Shown piece by piece: positions 27,797-38,525 of a DNA stretch of 64,000 nucleotides. How positions within the stretch are numbered: position 1 is the first letter of the stretch; every line of letters begins with the position of its first letter. The translations under genes and the position numbers were made by a program. Under the pieces are notes generated by a model. That model worked only from the letters and a program-made list of their open reading frames with translations, did not search any database and had not been told where the DNA came from. The DNA comes from Lyophyllum atratum (taxonomy: Eukaryota > Basidiomycota > Agaricomycetes > Agaricales > Lyophyllaceae): assembly GCA_014905825.1 (NCBI GenBank), contig JACGCN010000052.1:236739-300738 (forward strand), in the 5' to 3' direction.

Positions 27797-29722
27797 ATGG
27801 TTCCTACAGATACCTCCCCTCCTTCTCCAACAGAGTCAAGCTATGACTCTTCTCCGCCTCCAGGTCAGTTTTCGTCCGTCGCCGATAATCCTCTCAGACT
27901 CATTACCTCTCCCACCAAGACTTTGCAGGTCCTTTCTACGATGGAGCCCCGCTAGAGGCGTTCGTCATGCACGTGTTAGGGTGCCCCGATGAGTTGATCC
28001 GTAAAGTGCTGATGTCCCCATGTGCCCTTGACGCTGAGTCCTTGACGAGATACAGGAAACACTACGAGGCTGCGGACGAATACGGAATGCTAAGAAAGCC
28101 CTTCCAGGAACTTACGGAGAAACTTTATTATAGCGTCAGGAAATCTCTTGGGGAAGATGACGTGCGACGGGACGAAGCGTTGTGGCCGGCGTCACTCGCG
28201 GTCGACTCACTGACCGTTCTAGCAGATCCTTTGATTTCGACAGAAGACGAAGGGGACGATCTCGAAACGTGCTTATGTTCCTCTTCCAGCCCTGCGTCCT
28301 CCTCCTCCCAGGCTAGCAGCGAGGACCCCGAACGCTCAGACGAAACTTCCACTCCGAGTTTCCACCTTGATCCACCTCAATTCACCAAGGGCGAAAAGCG
28401 GCTTATCTCAGACGCCTCACGAGCCATGGCAGCATCGAGCCGACACTACGTGGTGGGCACATACATCGACGGGTACACAGTCACGCTCTGGTACTTCGAC
28501 AGGACGTGCGTCATCCGAACGGCGAGCTTCGACTTTGTGGAGGGGCCGCAGAACCTCGCGCTCGTTGTGTATGCGTTGAACTGGCCGGGGTGTCGCTACG
28601 GTTCCGATCCTTTCTTGGTCTTACCCGCCTCTTCCACGCCCGGCCGTTCACGGGTTAAGGCACGCGATGGCGCTGAGATGGTTTTCCCGCCGTTGTACAA
28701 TGCTGGAATGCGATTCAGATTTGAAGGGAAGTTGATCCACGAAGCATGTCCATGTCCGACTCGTCTCATGGGCCGCGGAACCATCGTCTACGCCGTTTCA
28801 GAAATCCGCGCCGACGGTCCCGGGGCAACAGACCTCGCGTTGAAAGTTAGCTGGCCCACCGCATGGAGGCTGAGTGAGGGCGCATACCTCGTGCATCTTT
28901 CCGCCCGTCTTCCGGGGTGGAGAGACCACCTTCCAAGTGTGGTGTACCACCATGTGTATTCTGCGCGCGATCTGGGACTTCCGAGAGCCGAGCTTCTGTA
29001 CTGCGGCGTCCCGAGGGAGTCGGATCGGTATTTGAGTGTGCTGGCGACGGGGGTGTATCGGCATTTGTGGGAGGTGGACGATGTGAGGGAGTTTAAGAAT
29101 GCTTTTATGCACTGCGTTGCGTGTGGGTTACCTGTTCAAGCATAACTTGGAATGACGGCGCGACTGACGTGTATATTTCATTTTTGTGGCAGGTCACCAT
29201 GCGGCATACGACATCGCGGGTGTGCTCCACGGCGATATCAGCGGGACCAACCTGATGTTCCGGCGGACGCCCTCAAAGGCTGTCTATGGCGTTCTAAACG
29301 ACTGGGACTTGGCCGGACTGGTCGACTCACACGGCGCCATGGACTCTGAAGGCGTCCGTACGGGGACCGTACCGTTCATGGCGATGGAGCTCCTCCAGAG
29401 CGACCCCCCGCCACATCGGTATGAACACGACCTCGAGTCGTTCTTCTATGTCCTCGTTTGGGCCGCAGTGCATTTTGACATCCGGAACCACGTAAGTATC
29501 GGGACGCGGCCCGTGGGGTATGGATGGGCTCGTGGGGATGTGGGAGCAAAGAGGGACTTTTTGTTGGAGGATGGGTGTATGTGGGCGTGGTATGAGGAGG
29601 TTAGGGAAGAGTTTCGGGATTTGTGGTGTGAGTGGATCATTCCGCTGCGAGATGTGTTTGCGTATGGCGCGATGGGGGGGGAGGTTAGGTTCGAGGACGT
29701 TATGAATATTCTGCAACGGTGA
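27797..29722 (+). CDS. FunK1-family fungal protein kinase
   Basis: Three exons (27797-27863, 27929-29122, 29193-29722) give 596 residues. The C-terminal part carries the FunK1 catalytic segments: HGDISGTNLMF corresponds to the HRDxxxxN loop with Asp and Asn kept. NDWDLAG takes the place of DFG, with Trp as in many FunK1 proteins. GTVPFMAMELL is the activation-segment end and HDLESFFYVLVW the alpha-F region. The N-terminal half is divergent, with a Ser-rich acidic insert (SSSSPASSSSQASSEDPE). The second intron (70 nt, GTGGGT...CAG) joins the two halves through a Cys codon. FunK1 kinases are expanded in mushrooms; substrates are unknown. Confidence 0.85.
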
Positions 29723-29909
29723 AAGCGTCTAGTTACTCTTGACTCTGATCACCCCGTGGTATAGTTAGCTAGAGCCTGTCCCTAAATCAATGCCAAATTC
29801 TTATTTTATCCACCATTTTCTGCACCTACAAGTTTCGACGTGGTTATAATAGTGGTATGAGCTCAGAATGTAAAGACAAAGATAAGATTATCAGATGTAA
29901 GAGGACTGA

Positions 29910-30367
29910 ATTTCAACAAGGGCAAACAGGCAGCACAGCATCTGATATACGATCATGGCCTCGCCATCGCAGCTCCCACCAGCATGTCTACGTCATCCCC
30001 ACTCCTCCGCCTCCCCACCGAGATCCTCGACGACATCCTCTCATCGCTCGCCGAGCCACACGACCTCCTCGCCCTCGCCCTCGCCTCCCGCTCCTGCGCC
30101 CGCCTCGTCATCCCCCAGCACATCGAGTACCGCACCATCCGTATCCGCACCCCGATGCCCGCCATGTGGTCGCACCTCGCCCGGCGCAAGGACCTCACAC
30201 GGAACATAAGAGAGCTAAGATTCTGCGCCAGGGGCGACTACACCGCCCCGGATCGGGGTCCATCGACGCTCGTGGAGCCTTTACGTCCGGACGCGGAGGG
30301 GGACGAGCAGATGCGCATGAGGAACGTGTGCGTTGCTGTTGGGTATATGCGGGACCTGTATACGTTT
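29910..30367 (+). pseudogene. truncated 5' copy of the F-box gene (left arm)
   Basis: From upstream sequence at 29910 to about 30367 the DNA is nearly identical to the reverse complement of the start of the F-box gene (33331-35174). It covers its promoter edge, the ATG (here 29984) and about 125 codons, including the F-box LPTEILDDILSSL. Similarity stops abruptly after YMRDL.TF, where the promoter-like repeat begins. The frame runs on for some 55 unrelated codons before a stop at 30526, so a 180-residue chimeric protein is formally possible. The leucine-rich part is absent. Confidence 0.8.
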
Positions 30368-30382
30368 CTGCCGAGGCGGGCG

Positions 30383-30670
30383 GCGGCGGGTCCAAAAAGC
30401 CTGCCGCGGACCCACGGTCGTGAGTTTTGCAATTGTTTCCCAATAAAAAATGCAGATGTAACAATTACGCAGTGCTGCACATATCGAATCATGGACTCAC
30501 AAGTCAAAACCACGTCAGCCTCGTAGGTGTAACTGGGGGCTGTAGTTCTAGATGCTTTTGTTGGTGCCCTCTCGACGACGCCCACCACCACTGCCTCTCA
30601 CTATTGATTCCCGACTCTTCCTATTGTCGTCCTCGAGCATGATTCCCGATTTCAATTGTTGCTCTCGAGC
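30383..30670 (+). repeat. promoter-like repeat, copy 1
   Basis: About 285 bp starting at GGCGGGTCCAAAAAGCCTGC and ending immediately before an ATG. The same module occurs at 30853-31132 (plus), 38079-38342 (minus) and 38526-38812 (minus), each time directly upstream of an ATG that begins a kinase exon 1 or its remnant. It is therefore best read as the duplicated 5' flank of the kinase gene. Confidence 0.75.
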
Positions 30671-30807
30671 ATGGTGAATTTTGGTGTTTTTATCTCTGCC
30701 GTGGTGGCTGGTGTCGCAAGGGCGTCATACGTGTACACCCATGCACGTGGAAATGGGCTGCTACAAGGACCTCTCTCAATTTAGCTGTTCGGGTTTCGTT
30801 GACTAGG
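30671..30807 (+). pseudogene. kinase exon-1 remnant (left arm)
   Basis: An ATG frame begins MVNFGVFISAVVAG and includes the ARGN.LLQ segment shared with exon 1 of the right-arm kinase (38078, MENPCVATSAAMAR, VRGNVLLQ). It ends near a conserved GTTGACTAG and is followed at once by the next promoter-like repeat, so nothing downstream of exon 1 survives. Confidence 0.6.
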
Positions 30808-30852
30808 AGATACACGTGAAGCAACAACAGGCCTTCGCACCAGTGTGCCGCT

Positions 30853-31132
30853 GCTCGGCGGCGGGTCCACAAAGCCTGCCACGGACCCACAGTCGTGAGT
30901 CTCCAAGTTTTGCGATTGTTTCCTGATGAAAAATGCAGATCTAACAATTACGCAGCGCTCACTGTACATGTCGAATCATGGGCTCATAAATCGGAGCCAC
31001 GATAGTTTCAGACAATAATTGAGGGCGGTAGTCCCGGATGCCTCCGTTGGTACATAAGTACCGTCTCGACAGCGCCCAACACCAACACCACCTCTCACTA
31101 TCGATTCCCAATCTCAATTACTACTCTCAAGC
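30853..31132 (+). repeat. promoter-like repeat, copy 2
   Basis: Second plus-strand copy of the approximately 280-bp module, ending one base before the ATG of the truncated kinase gene at 31133. It shares the GCGGGTCCA start, the TTGCGATTGTTTCC segment and the closing CTCTCACTAT...CAAGC stretch with the other copies. Confidence 0.75.
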
Positions 31133-32666
31133 ATGGAGAAGACCGCCGTAGAGAAAAACGCTCTGGACGCAGCCTGGCGACAGGCAGGAATCAATGATGA
31201 TCACGCAGATGCGATTTGGATGAACAATGCAGCGGCTACTTTGCGCCTACATATCGCTCAGGGTATTCCAGCCTTAAACGAGAAGTGCGACATATCCAGG
31301 TTGTCGACCAGCCAAATCTTGCAGCAGGTGCGCGTTATCAATTATACCACATCGTCTCGAGAACTAATTTCAAGCAGCTTCGAACTGACGAGCTGTGGAT
31401 GAAGGAGACGGATCCACTCTTGACGGAAGCTCGTGAAGAACTTCTGAATGCACTGAGCGAGTATAAGGGCGTAGGCCTGCCATGTGTCATTGACTCTGAC
31501 GAACTCACCATGATCTCTGCCAAGCCTGCCCACTCCCGCGACAACTCTGATGTATACAAAGGAGCTAGGCAGGGCCGGCTGGTGGCAATCAAGCGACTGA
31601 GGTTACATGAGACTCCTGGCACTATCGCTCGAGTTCTTGATGTACGTTCTATTCGCCTCTGGTATCACCTTCTCTTATCTTCATCCACCCCTTAGTGGAT
31701 TGATGGTCTAGGGAAAATCTGGGGCAAGCTGGAGCACAGAAACATCACTCCGTTCTTTGGTTATTGTCAAATCAAACCGGGGCACTTGCCTTTCTTAGTC
31801 TCGCCATGGATGGAGAATGGCGATGCACGTACCTACCGACACAAGCACCCTGAGGCTGATGTTTTGAAAATAGTAAGTAAAATGACTAGGTGTCAGGACA
31901 TGCTTTAATTATTTTTGTGCAGCTGTTCGTCGGTTACCCTACTGACTCCCGTACTGACTCCCATCGCTGATTCCGTATTCCTAGTATGGACGTCGCCAGC
32001 GGCTTGGAGTATCTTCATACATTCGAGTCTGCGCCAGTTGTCCATGGAACTCTTAGAGGGGTAAGCATGCCTCTTATCTACCCTTATGATTATAATTCAT
32101 GACAACTTCAGAGCCACATTCTGCTTGACTACGATCTCACCGCCCACCTGAGTGATTTCGGCATATCTCAACTTCTAACCAACATACACACATGCACCGC
32201 GTACGACTTCCGCTTGAAACTTTTCATTTTCCATTTCCAATCGAACCTCGGCACACAGAGCCGTAACAAACGCCTGGACAGCTCCTGAAGTGTTATCTGG
32301 TGTTAAGGCGACGACTGAATCCGACATATACTCCTTCGCAAGCGTTGCGTACGAGGTGAATCCGCGAAACAAGATCCACATATCCATGCGCTAATCTTTG
32401 ATTTGGGTTTGCAGCTGATCACGGATACTCGGCCCTTCGACTACCGAAATGTCAATTTAATTTGGGTGAAGATTTGCGAAGGTGAAATCCCCGGCTTCCC
32501 GGTGGAGCAGTTCCGGGAGTTGCCCGACGAGGGTTGTAGGATGTGGGAGCTTATGCTTCATTGCTGGAAGTTCGAACCGACCGAAAGGCCCAGCATCCAT
32601 ACGGTCATCGCGGAATTGACGTCTATCTACGAGGAGGTCGGCCCACCGGTAGGCCCGGGCAATTAA
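31133..32666 (+). pseudogene. TKL-type kinase gene, N-terminally deleted and frameshifted (left arm)
   Basis: The ATGGAGAA of exon 1 is fused directly to sequence equivalent to codons deep inside the right-arm copy (AVVERKALEAVFRQA), so the helical N-terminal domain has been deleted. Compared with the paralog, one A is missing at about 31312-31318 and the frame shifts. Downstream the kinase domain is otherwise open across introns: VAIK lysine present, SDFG present, TAPEVLSG and DIYSFASVAYE present, stop TAA at 32664-32666. The catalytic loop reads HGTLRGSH instead of HGDLRGAN, so the catalytic Asp and Asn are absent. Exons near 31133-31641, 31696-31872, 31985-32060, 32112-32200, 32259-32355 and 32415-32666; the junction before 31985 could not be resolved cleanly. 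Confidence 0.75.
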
Positions 32667-33330
32667 CTCGCCGAGACTATGCTATGTCATGCTCGTCCTC
32701 ACTTACGAATGTGCTACTTGATTACTGTTTACTTGCTCTATTTTATCGTGAATACCCTTGATTAATATTGACTCCTACCTATATCTCGGTGACGTTGACT
32801 ATGCATACATATCATTCTGGACTCAACTGATCTGATCCTCTGGGCACAGACTCTCCTTGAAATATCATCGAAGTCTTTGACCCTTCCGTATTCAACGCAA
32901 ATCCCGCCGGAACGAGGAGATATCGTCTACATTTCTCGGTATCTAGAGTATATTCGACCACCTTCACCTTCATCAGAGCAAACCCCACAACGAGCATCTG
33001 CCATCAAGTGAAGTTGCGTCGCTGCTTACCACCCCCAGTACCATAGCTGCCTCGTCTGAGTGAGTGAAAAAGAATCGAGGGCGCCCTGCCCACATACTAC
33101 ACGGCGTGACGCTATGCACCCCATCAGTCGGATGTTATAGCATATCGCTGGCCCCTGACGCTCCCCCTTGCCCATTACATATATCATGTATAATGTGGAG
33201 TCACGTTGCCTTCCGCAAGTTCTGAGGGAGGAGAGGCACCCCGAAGAAAGAGGTTCCCGCATCGACCGGCCCCGCAACCTCTAGCCACAAACCCACGAGC
33301 CTTCATAATGATCTACCCCGACTCCACATG
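32667..33330. other. spacer between left-arm kinase and F-box gene
   Basis: About 660 bp between two convergent 3' ends. Only short frames with no recognisable content. It is not obviously repeated on the right side, so the mirror axis probably lies between here and the F-box gene promoter. Confidence 0.4.
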
Positions 33331-35174
33331 CTAATCAAACGTCCCCGCCATCGCATCAAACAAGTCCCTACAAATCCCAAAAGCGTCAACACCCCTCCTC
33401 CCCCAAAAGTCAAGCAAAAAGCGAAAAACCACCCACCTCGGACTTGGCTTCCCCACTTCATACCACACCCTCTCCCCATCCCCACCACCCCCGCCCTCCC
33501 GATATATCTGCACCACCTTCACCCCCCTCCTCTTCTCATACACCTGCCAATGGTCCAGCCTCCTCAACCGTGGGCACCTTGCCACGAGCTCCAGAATCGC
33601 ACCGTGCATCCTGTCGTTGGCGCCGGCGCTCCCGCCGCCGCCGACGGACTCCCAGATCCCGGGGCCGCGGAATACCTCGAGGAGGGGGAAGCGCGGGAGG
33701 AGGTCGAGCCAGTCTGTCTTTTTTTCGGGGGGAGGGGATGGTTGAGGGATGTGAGTAGGCACCGGAGACACGAACGGAGAGAAGCCACTCACTAGCCTGA
33801 TCAACGCCGGATACATGTCCCCCAGCGTAAGGTGGTGCGCGGGCATCGAAAGCCACGTTATACCCGTGAAGCGCGCCGCGAGCGCGTATATCGATTCGAG
33901 GGGCCCCACGTGTTCTAGGCGTAGGGATCGCAGGGCGGAGGGGTCGAGGGTGCGGGAGGTGGCGAGGCGCGAGGCGGCGAGACCCCAGATGTCTAGGGCT
34001 TCGATAGGGCGGCGCATGGACCCGCCTTCAGATTCGGATTCGGGTTCGAGTTCGTCCTTGGGTTGGCTTGGTGGAGGCGATGCAGGGACTGAAGAGGACG
34101 CGGGGTCTTCGAGGGCGTGCATGATCTGACGCGGGCCTTTAAGGCGCTTGAGGGCGGGCAGCGCGCCAGGGGCGAGGGTGAGTGCACCGAGGGGGGACCA
34201 GTTGAGCTCTTCGATGGTGGGGTGGGCTTCGAGGAAGGCGGTGAGGGGCGAGTCTGTTGGCTGGCTGGAGGTGAGGGTGTTGGGAGCCGTGGTGGTTGTG
34301 GGAGTGACGGCACCGGAGACCATGGAGAGTTTGAGGCGCTTCAGGCGGGGGAAGCGGCAAGTTGAGAGGCCGCGGAGTTCTGTTGGCACTTCGAGGAACT
34401 GCGAAGGAGGTTAGGGATGGCGAGAGGGTGGTGGTGTGAGGACGGACCTCGATATCGGGTGAGCGTTGGAGCATGCGTATTATGTGCTGCGCGTTCGATT
34501 TGTCGACCCATGCTGCGCCAAGAAGCGACAACGACTCCAGGCCAGACACCTCCCACAACTACAGTAGCATCCCCAAATTAGTTCAGCTTCACCTACGACG
34601 GAACCCAACAACTCACAGGGTACATCCCCCGATACACGCCCCTCCCATCCCTCACATGCGCCGCACACTCCCCTCCCAGCGCCAACCGCCTCAGCCCCCG
34701 TGCCCTCCGCACCACACTCCCCACCACAGCCTCCTCAAACGCCCTATTAAGCCTCAAGCCCGCCTTCACGTCCGGCTCGTACTCCCACACGAACGTATCC
34801 AGATCGCGCATATACCCAACAGCAACGCACACGTTCCTCATGCGCATCTGCTCGTCCCTTTCCGCCTCCGGACGTAATGGCTCCACGAGCGTCGATGGAC
34901 AACGATCCGGGGCGGTGTAGTCGCCCCTCGCGCAGAATCTTAGCTCCCTTACGTTGCGTGTGAGATCCTTGCGCCGCGCGAGGTGCGCCCACATGGCGGG
35001 CATTGGGGTGCGGATACGGATGGTGCGGTACTCGATGTGCTGGGGGATGACGAGGCGGGCGCAGGAGCGGGAGGCGAGGGCGAGGGCGAGGAGGTCGTGT
35101 GGCTCGGCGAGCGATGAGAGGATCTCGTCGAGGATCTCGGTGGGGAGGCGGAGGAGTGGGGATGACGTAGACAT
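33331..35174 (-). CDS. F-box protein with leucine-rich region (intact central copy)
   Basis: Five exons are inferred (35174-34617, 34558-34448, 34398-33793, 33717-33437, 33367-33331), giving 530 residues. The N terminus carries an F-box: LLRLPTEILDEILSSLAEP, then LLALALASRSCARL. The rest holds Leu-rich strand/helix units (LESLSLLGAAW, LKRLKLSMV, IEELNWSPL, LRSLRLEHVGPL, LLEVFRGPGIW). Such proteins are substrate adaptors of SCF ubiquitin ligases. The last two introns (75 and 69 nt) are multiples of three with no stop, so retained forms would stay in frame. A TTTATAA element on the coding strand lies about 80 bp before the ATG. It is the only complete F-box gene of the mirrored block and the evident source of the fragments on both sides. 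Confidence 0.82.
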
Positions 35175-35558
35175 GCTGGTGGAAGCTGCGATGGCGAGGC
35201 CATGATCGTGTATCAGATGCTGTGCTGCCTGTTTGCGCTTGTTGAAATCTAGTTATAAATGCCCCCTTCTTTCCCAATTTCATATCTTCCATTCCGAGTA
35301 TCTCGATATCTCTTCGTGCTCTCGAGATCGCGTTCAATACTGAAGGGTCAAGGCTTTAGTGATATTTCAAGGAAAGTCTGTGCTAGTATCATATCAGTTC
35401 GCAGATTGATATGGATGAATAGTAACATCAGTGAGATATAAGTAATGAAGGGTATTCAAAAGATAAGTGAGGACGGGCGTGATATACGTGGTCCGAGTCC
35501 ACGACAAGAACCAAAAACACTAGCGGAATCGCATGCGAGCGGACGCAAATCGTTAAAG

Positions 35559-38078
35559 TCAGTTGCGCGAGCCCATTGGTGGGCTGACCTCCTCGTAGAT
35601 AGATTTCAATTCCGCGACGACCGTGCAGATACTGGGCCGTTCTGTTGGTTCAAACTTCCAGCAATAGTGACAGTCAAAGCGGACGATTCGGACGGATTCA
35701 AGGATTTGATTTAGACACGGATTCAGGATGAATCCAAAACCTGCGTGAATCGTGGGAAACTTGAATCGTGCATGAATCGTTGAAGCGCCTCCGGAGGCGC
35801 TTCGACATGCTGAATCCGATTCAAATGTCCTCTTTCTTGCTTGACCCACACAAACAATATGAATGGAGGGGGTAAATCCTTCGTGAATCCGGGCGGTCAA
35901 AGTTAAGCATGATTCAGACACGATTCAAGCATCATTCATGCAACATTCATGGGTCTAAATCATTAGTAAATCTATTATCAAATCGTGTTTTAAATCCTCC
36001 CGAATCGTCCGCTTTGACTGTCACTAATGAAGCATAAGCCTCCACATCCTGCAATTCTCGATGGGCAACTCCCGGAACTGTCCGGTCGGGAAGCTGGGGA
36101 TTTCACCTTTGATGATTCTCGTACGTATCCAATGGACACCAAGGCGATGCATGTATTCGAGGGGCGGAGTGTCGGTGATCAGCTGCAAACCAAGGATCAA
36201 GATTAGCGCATGGATATCGAGTTTTTGTTTTCCGGATTCACCTCGTATGCAACGTTTGCGAACGAGTAAATGTCGGATGCAGTAGTCGCCTCCACACCGA
36301 CGCACTCTTCAGGAGATGACCAGGCGCATGTTAGGGATCTGTGTGCGGGAACCCAGGTTCAATGGAAAAGGAAAGTTTCAACCAAAAGTCATACCTTTCG
36401 GCGATGTGACAGTGTGCGTTGGTTAGAAGATGAGATATGCCAAAATCACTCAGTCTGGCATTGAGATCGTCGTCGAGCAGAATGTGGCTCTAAGGTTGTA
36501 ATCAATCATAATCATAAGGGTCAATAAGAGGCATGCTTACCCCTCTAAGACCACCATGTACAACTGGTGCAGGCTCCAATGTATGAAGATACTCCAAGCC
36601 GCTCGCAACGCCCATACCAAGAATACAGAATCAGCGACGGGTCCTGAATAAGCTAAACTGACGAACAGCTGCACAAAGTTTATGTAAGAACATCGTAGGA
36701 GGTAGTACTGTTACGAACCATTTTCAATGTATCAGCCTCGGGGTGTGCATGCCGGTATCTGCGGGCGTCGAGATTCTCCATCCATGGCGATACCAAGAAG
36801 GGGTATCTTCCCGGGCGAGGATAATAACCAAGGAACGGCATGATGTTTGTGTGCTCCAGCTCGCCCCAGATCTTCCCTCGACGTTCAATCAGCTAAGGGG
36901 TGAATGAGATAACAGAAGGTAACACAGGAGGTGAAGGGAACATACATCAAGAAAGAAAACAAGGTATTTGTCATCAGAGGGTCCATATTCCCTCAGCAGC
37001 TCGATTGCGACCAGACAGCCCTTCATAAGTCCTTTGTATACCTTCGAGTTCACGCCAAAGTGGAGTCCAGGCTTGCCAATAAGCAGGGTGAGTTCGCCAG
37101 AGTCAATTGCACGTGGGAGGTATACGCCCTTGTACTCGCTCAGTGCTTTTAGAAGTTCTTCACGAGCTTCCGTCACGAGTGGATCCTCCTCCTGGACCCC
37201 CGGCTCGTCGGTTCGAAGCTGCTTGAAATTAGTTCTCGAGACCAGGTCGTATAACTCAAAACGCGCACCTTCTCCATGATTTTGACCGGTCGAGGACTTG
37301 GATATGTTGCCCTCCTTCGATAAGGCTGAGATACTCTGAGCGGTATATAGCCTCAAAGTACCCGCTGCATCGTTCATCGAAATCGCGTCTGCTGGAGCAT
37401 CATCGATTCGTGCCTGTCGGAAGACCGCTTCCAGAGCCTTTCTCTCTACGACGGCCGCTATGAATTGATGATAAATGTCATGCTTCTGAAAGTACGTTGA
37501 GAACGGCGCAGGACTTTGGATGGGTACATGCATGGAACTTACGTCATACGATGCCAATTGCTGCTTGATTTCCTGAACGAACGTATCGAGATCCGTCTGC
37601 ATTCGCCGCTTACGGATGAACCTTCCCCAGTAGTCAAACTCCGTATATTTCTTCAGGATAATTTCGATTGCTTTAAAAAGTCTGTAATGGGTGTTAGTTG
37701 ACCATCAACACGACATATCACTGATAACGCCTACCCGATAAACTCCAATTGCAGTTTGAACATCCTGTGGGATCCAGGTAAGTAAGAAGATCGAGTCCTT
37801 CGGCCAACGACTGACTTCTCGAACGTCTGTTTATCGGCACGTTGCTCATTCCCAGATACACTGTCAAAGTACTTCTGGAACCCGTCCCCGGTGTCGCTGC
37901 AACTTCCGGCAATCGTGTCGACCTGTCGACTGTTTATGCGTGTCTCCTAGTCAACGAAACCCGAACAGCTTGAGAGAAGTCTTTGTAGCAGCACATTTCC
38001 ACGCACTAGACTGTATTTGTGTAATGTTTTGGCGATACGGGCCATCGCAGCGGAAGTAGCCACACAAGGATTCTCCAT
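35559..38078 (-). pseudogene. TKL-type pseudokinase gene with N-terminal helical domain, split by a transposon (right arm)
   Basis: Exon 1 starts at 38078 (MENPCVATSAAMAR...). Further exons at about 37921-37816, 37764-37735, 37681-37543 and 37485-36946 encode a charged, mostly helical region ending LDTFVQEIKQQLASYD and then the N-lobe. The VAIK motif reads VAIE (GAG at 37000-37002). The catalytic loop reads HGGLRGSH, while SDFG and SPEE are kept. One splice acceptor, CTAG in the left copy, is TTGG here (near 36620). The C-lobe is interrupted after LMLH by the 360-bp element at 35666-36025; the remaining codons (YCWKFEPTERPSICTV...) continue beyond it to a TGA at 35559. A 33-nt gap between exons 1 and 2 is too short for a normal intron. 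Confidence 0.75.
35666..36025. mobile_element. 360-bp MITE-like element with 26-bp terminal inverted repeats
   Basis: Both ends begin, reading inward, with AGTGACAGTCAAAGCG and stay identical for 26 bp. The flanks repeat AAT (35663-35665 and 36026-36028). Removing the element plus one AAT restores exactly the kinase sequence seen in the left-arm copy, which fixes the 3-bp target duplication. There is no transposase frame. The interior is rich in GAATC/GATTC words in both orientations and carries a perfect 22-bp palindrome at 35782-35803. This is a non-autonomous DNA transposon; a 3-bp duplication is compatible with PIF/Harbinger-type mobilisation, but the superfamily is not proven. Confidence 0.9.
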
Positions 38079-38342
38079 GCTCAAGAGTAATAACTGAAGT
38101 TGGGAATCGATAGTGAGAGGTAGTATTGCTGTTGGGCGTCGTCCAGAGGGTACTTATGTACCGACGGAAGGAGTAGCGCCCTTAGTTATTGTCTTAAACT
38201 ATCGCGGCTTCGGTTTGTGAGTCCATGATTCGATATGTACAGTGAGCGCTGCATAATTGTCACGTCTGCATTTTTCATCAGGAAACAATCGCAAAACTCA
38301 CGACTGTGGGTCCGCGGTAGGCTTTATGGACCCGCCGCCGAG
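38079..38342 (-). repeat. promoter-like repeat, copy 3
   Basis: Minus-strand copy of the promoter-like module, running from the GGCGGGTCCA end at about 38342 to the base before the ATG of the right-arm kinase at 38078. This is the copy most likely to be in its original place, because the gene it precedes still has its N-terminal exons. Confidence 0.75.
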
Positions 38343-38389
38343 CATTGGCACGCTAATGCGATGACCTGTTGTTGGTTCACGTGTATCTC

Positions 38390-38525
38390 CTAATCAACGA
38401 AACCCGAAGAGCTAAGTTGAGAGAGGTCCCCGTGGCAGCCCATTTCCACGCACATGAGCGTACACGTACAACGCTCTTGCGACACCAGCCACCACGGCAG
38501 AGGTAAAGACACCAAAATTCATCAT
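38390..38525 (-). pseudogene. kinase exon-1 remnant (right arm)
   Basis: Minus-strand ATG at 38525 begins MNFGVFTSAVVAGVAR, nearly the same as the left-arm remnant at 30671, and likewise ends shortly before a GTTGATTAG. No later exons follow. Its position mirrors that of the left-arm remnant. Confidence 0.6.

Noticed and set aside
31873..31984. A possible 2-nt exon (CT) between introns in the left-arm kinase gene
   Set aside because: It would restore an ILMDVASGLEYLH reading, but a 2-nt exon is not credible without transcript support. The gene is already damaged, so the junction is left unresolved.
34747..35337. A 196-codon minus-strand frame overlapping the F-box gene start
   Set aside because: It is the +1 shadow of the F-box frame in GC-rich DNA (runs of Pro/Arg/His). 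A matching shadow exists in the left-arm fragment at 29857-30423, as expected for duplicated DNA.
35666..36025. Alternative reading of the MITE as a Tc1/mariner element with TA duplication
   Set aside because: Excision with a TA duplication would leave three extra bases relative to the empty site in the left-arm paralog; the AAT duplication restores that site exactly.
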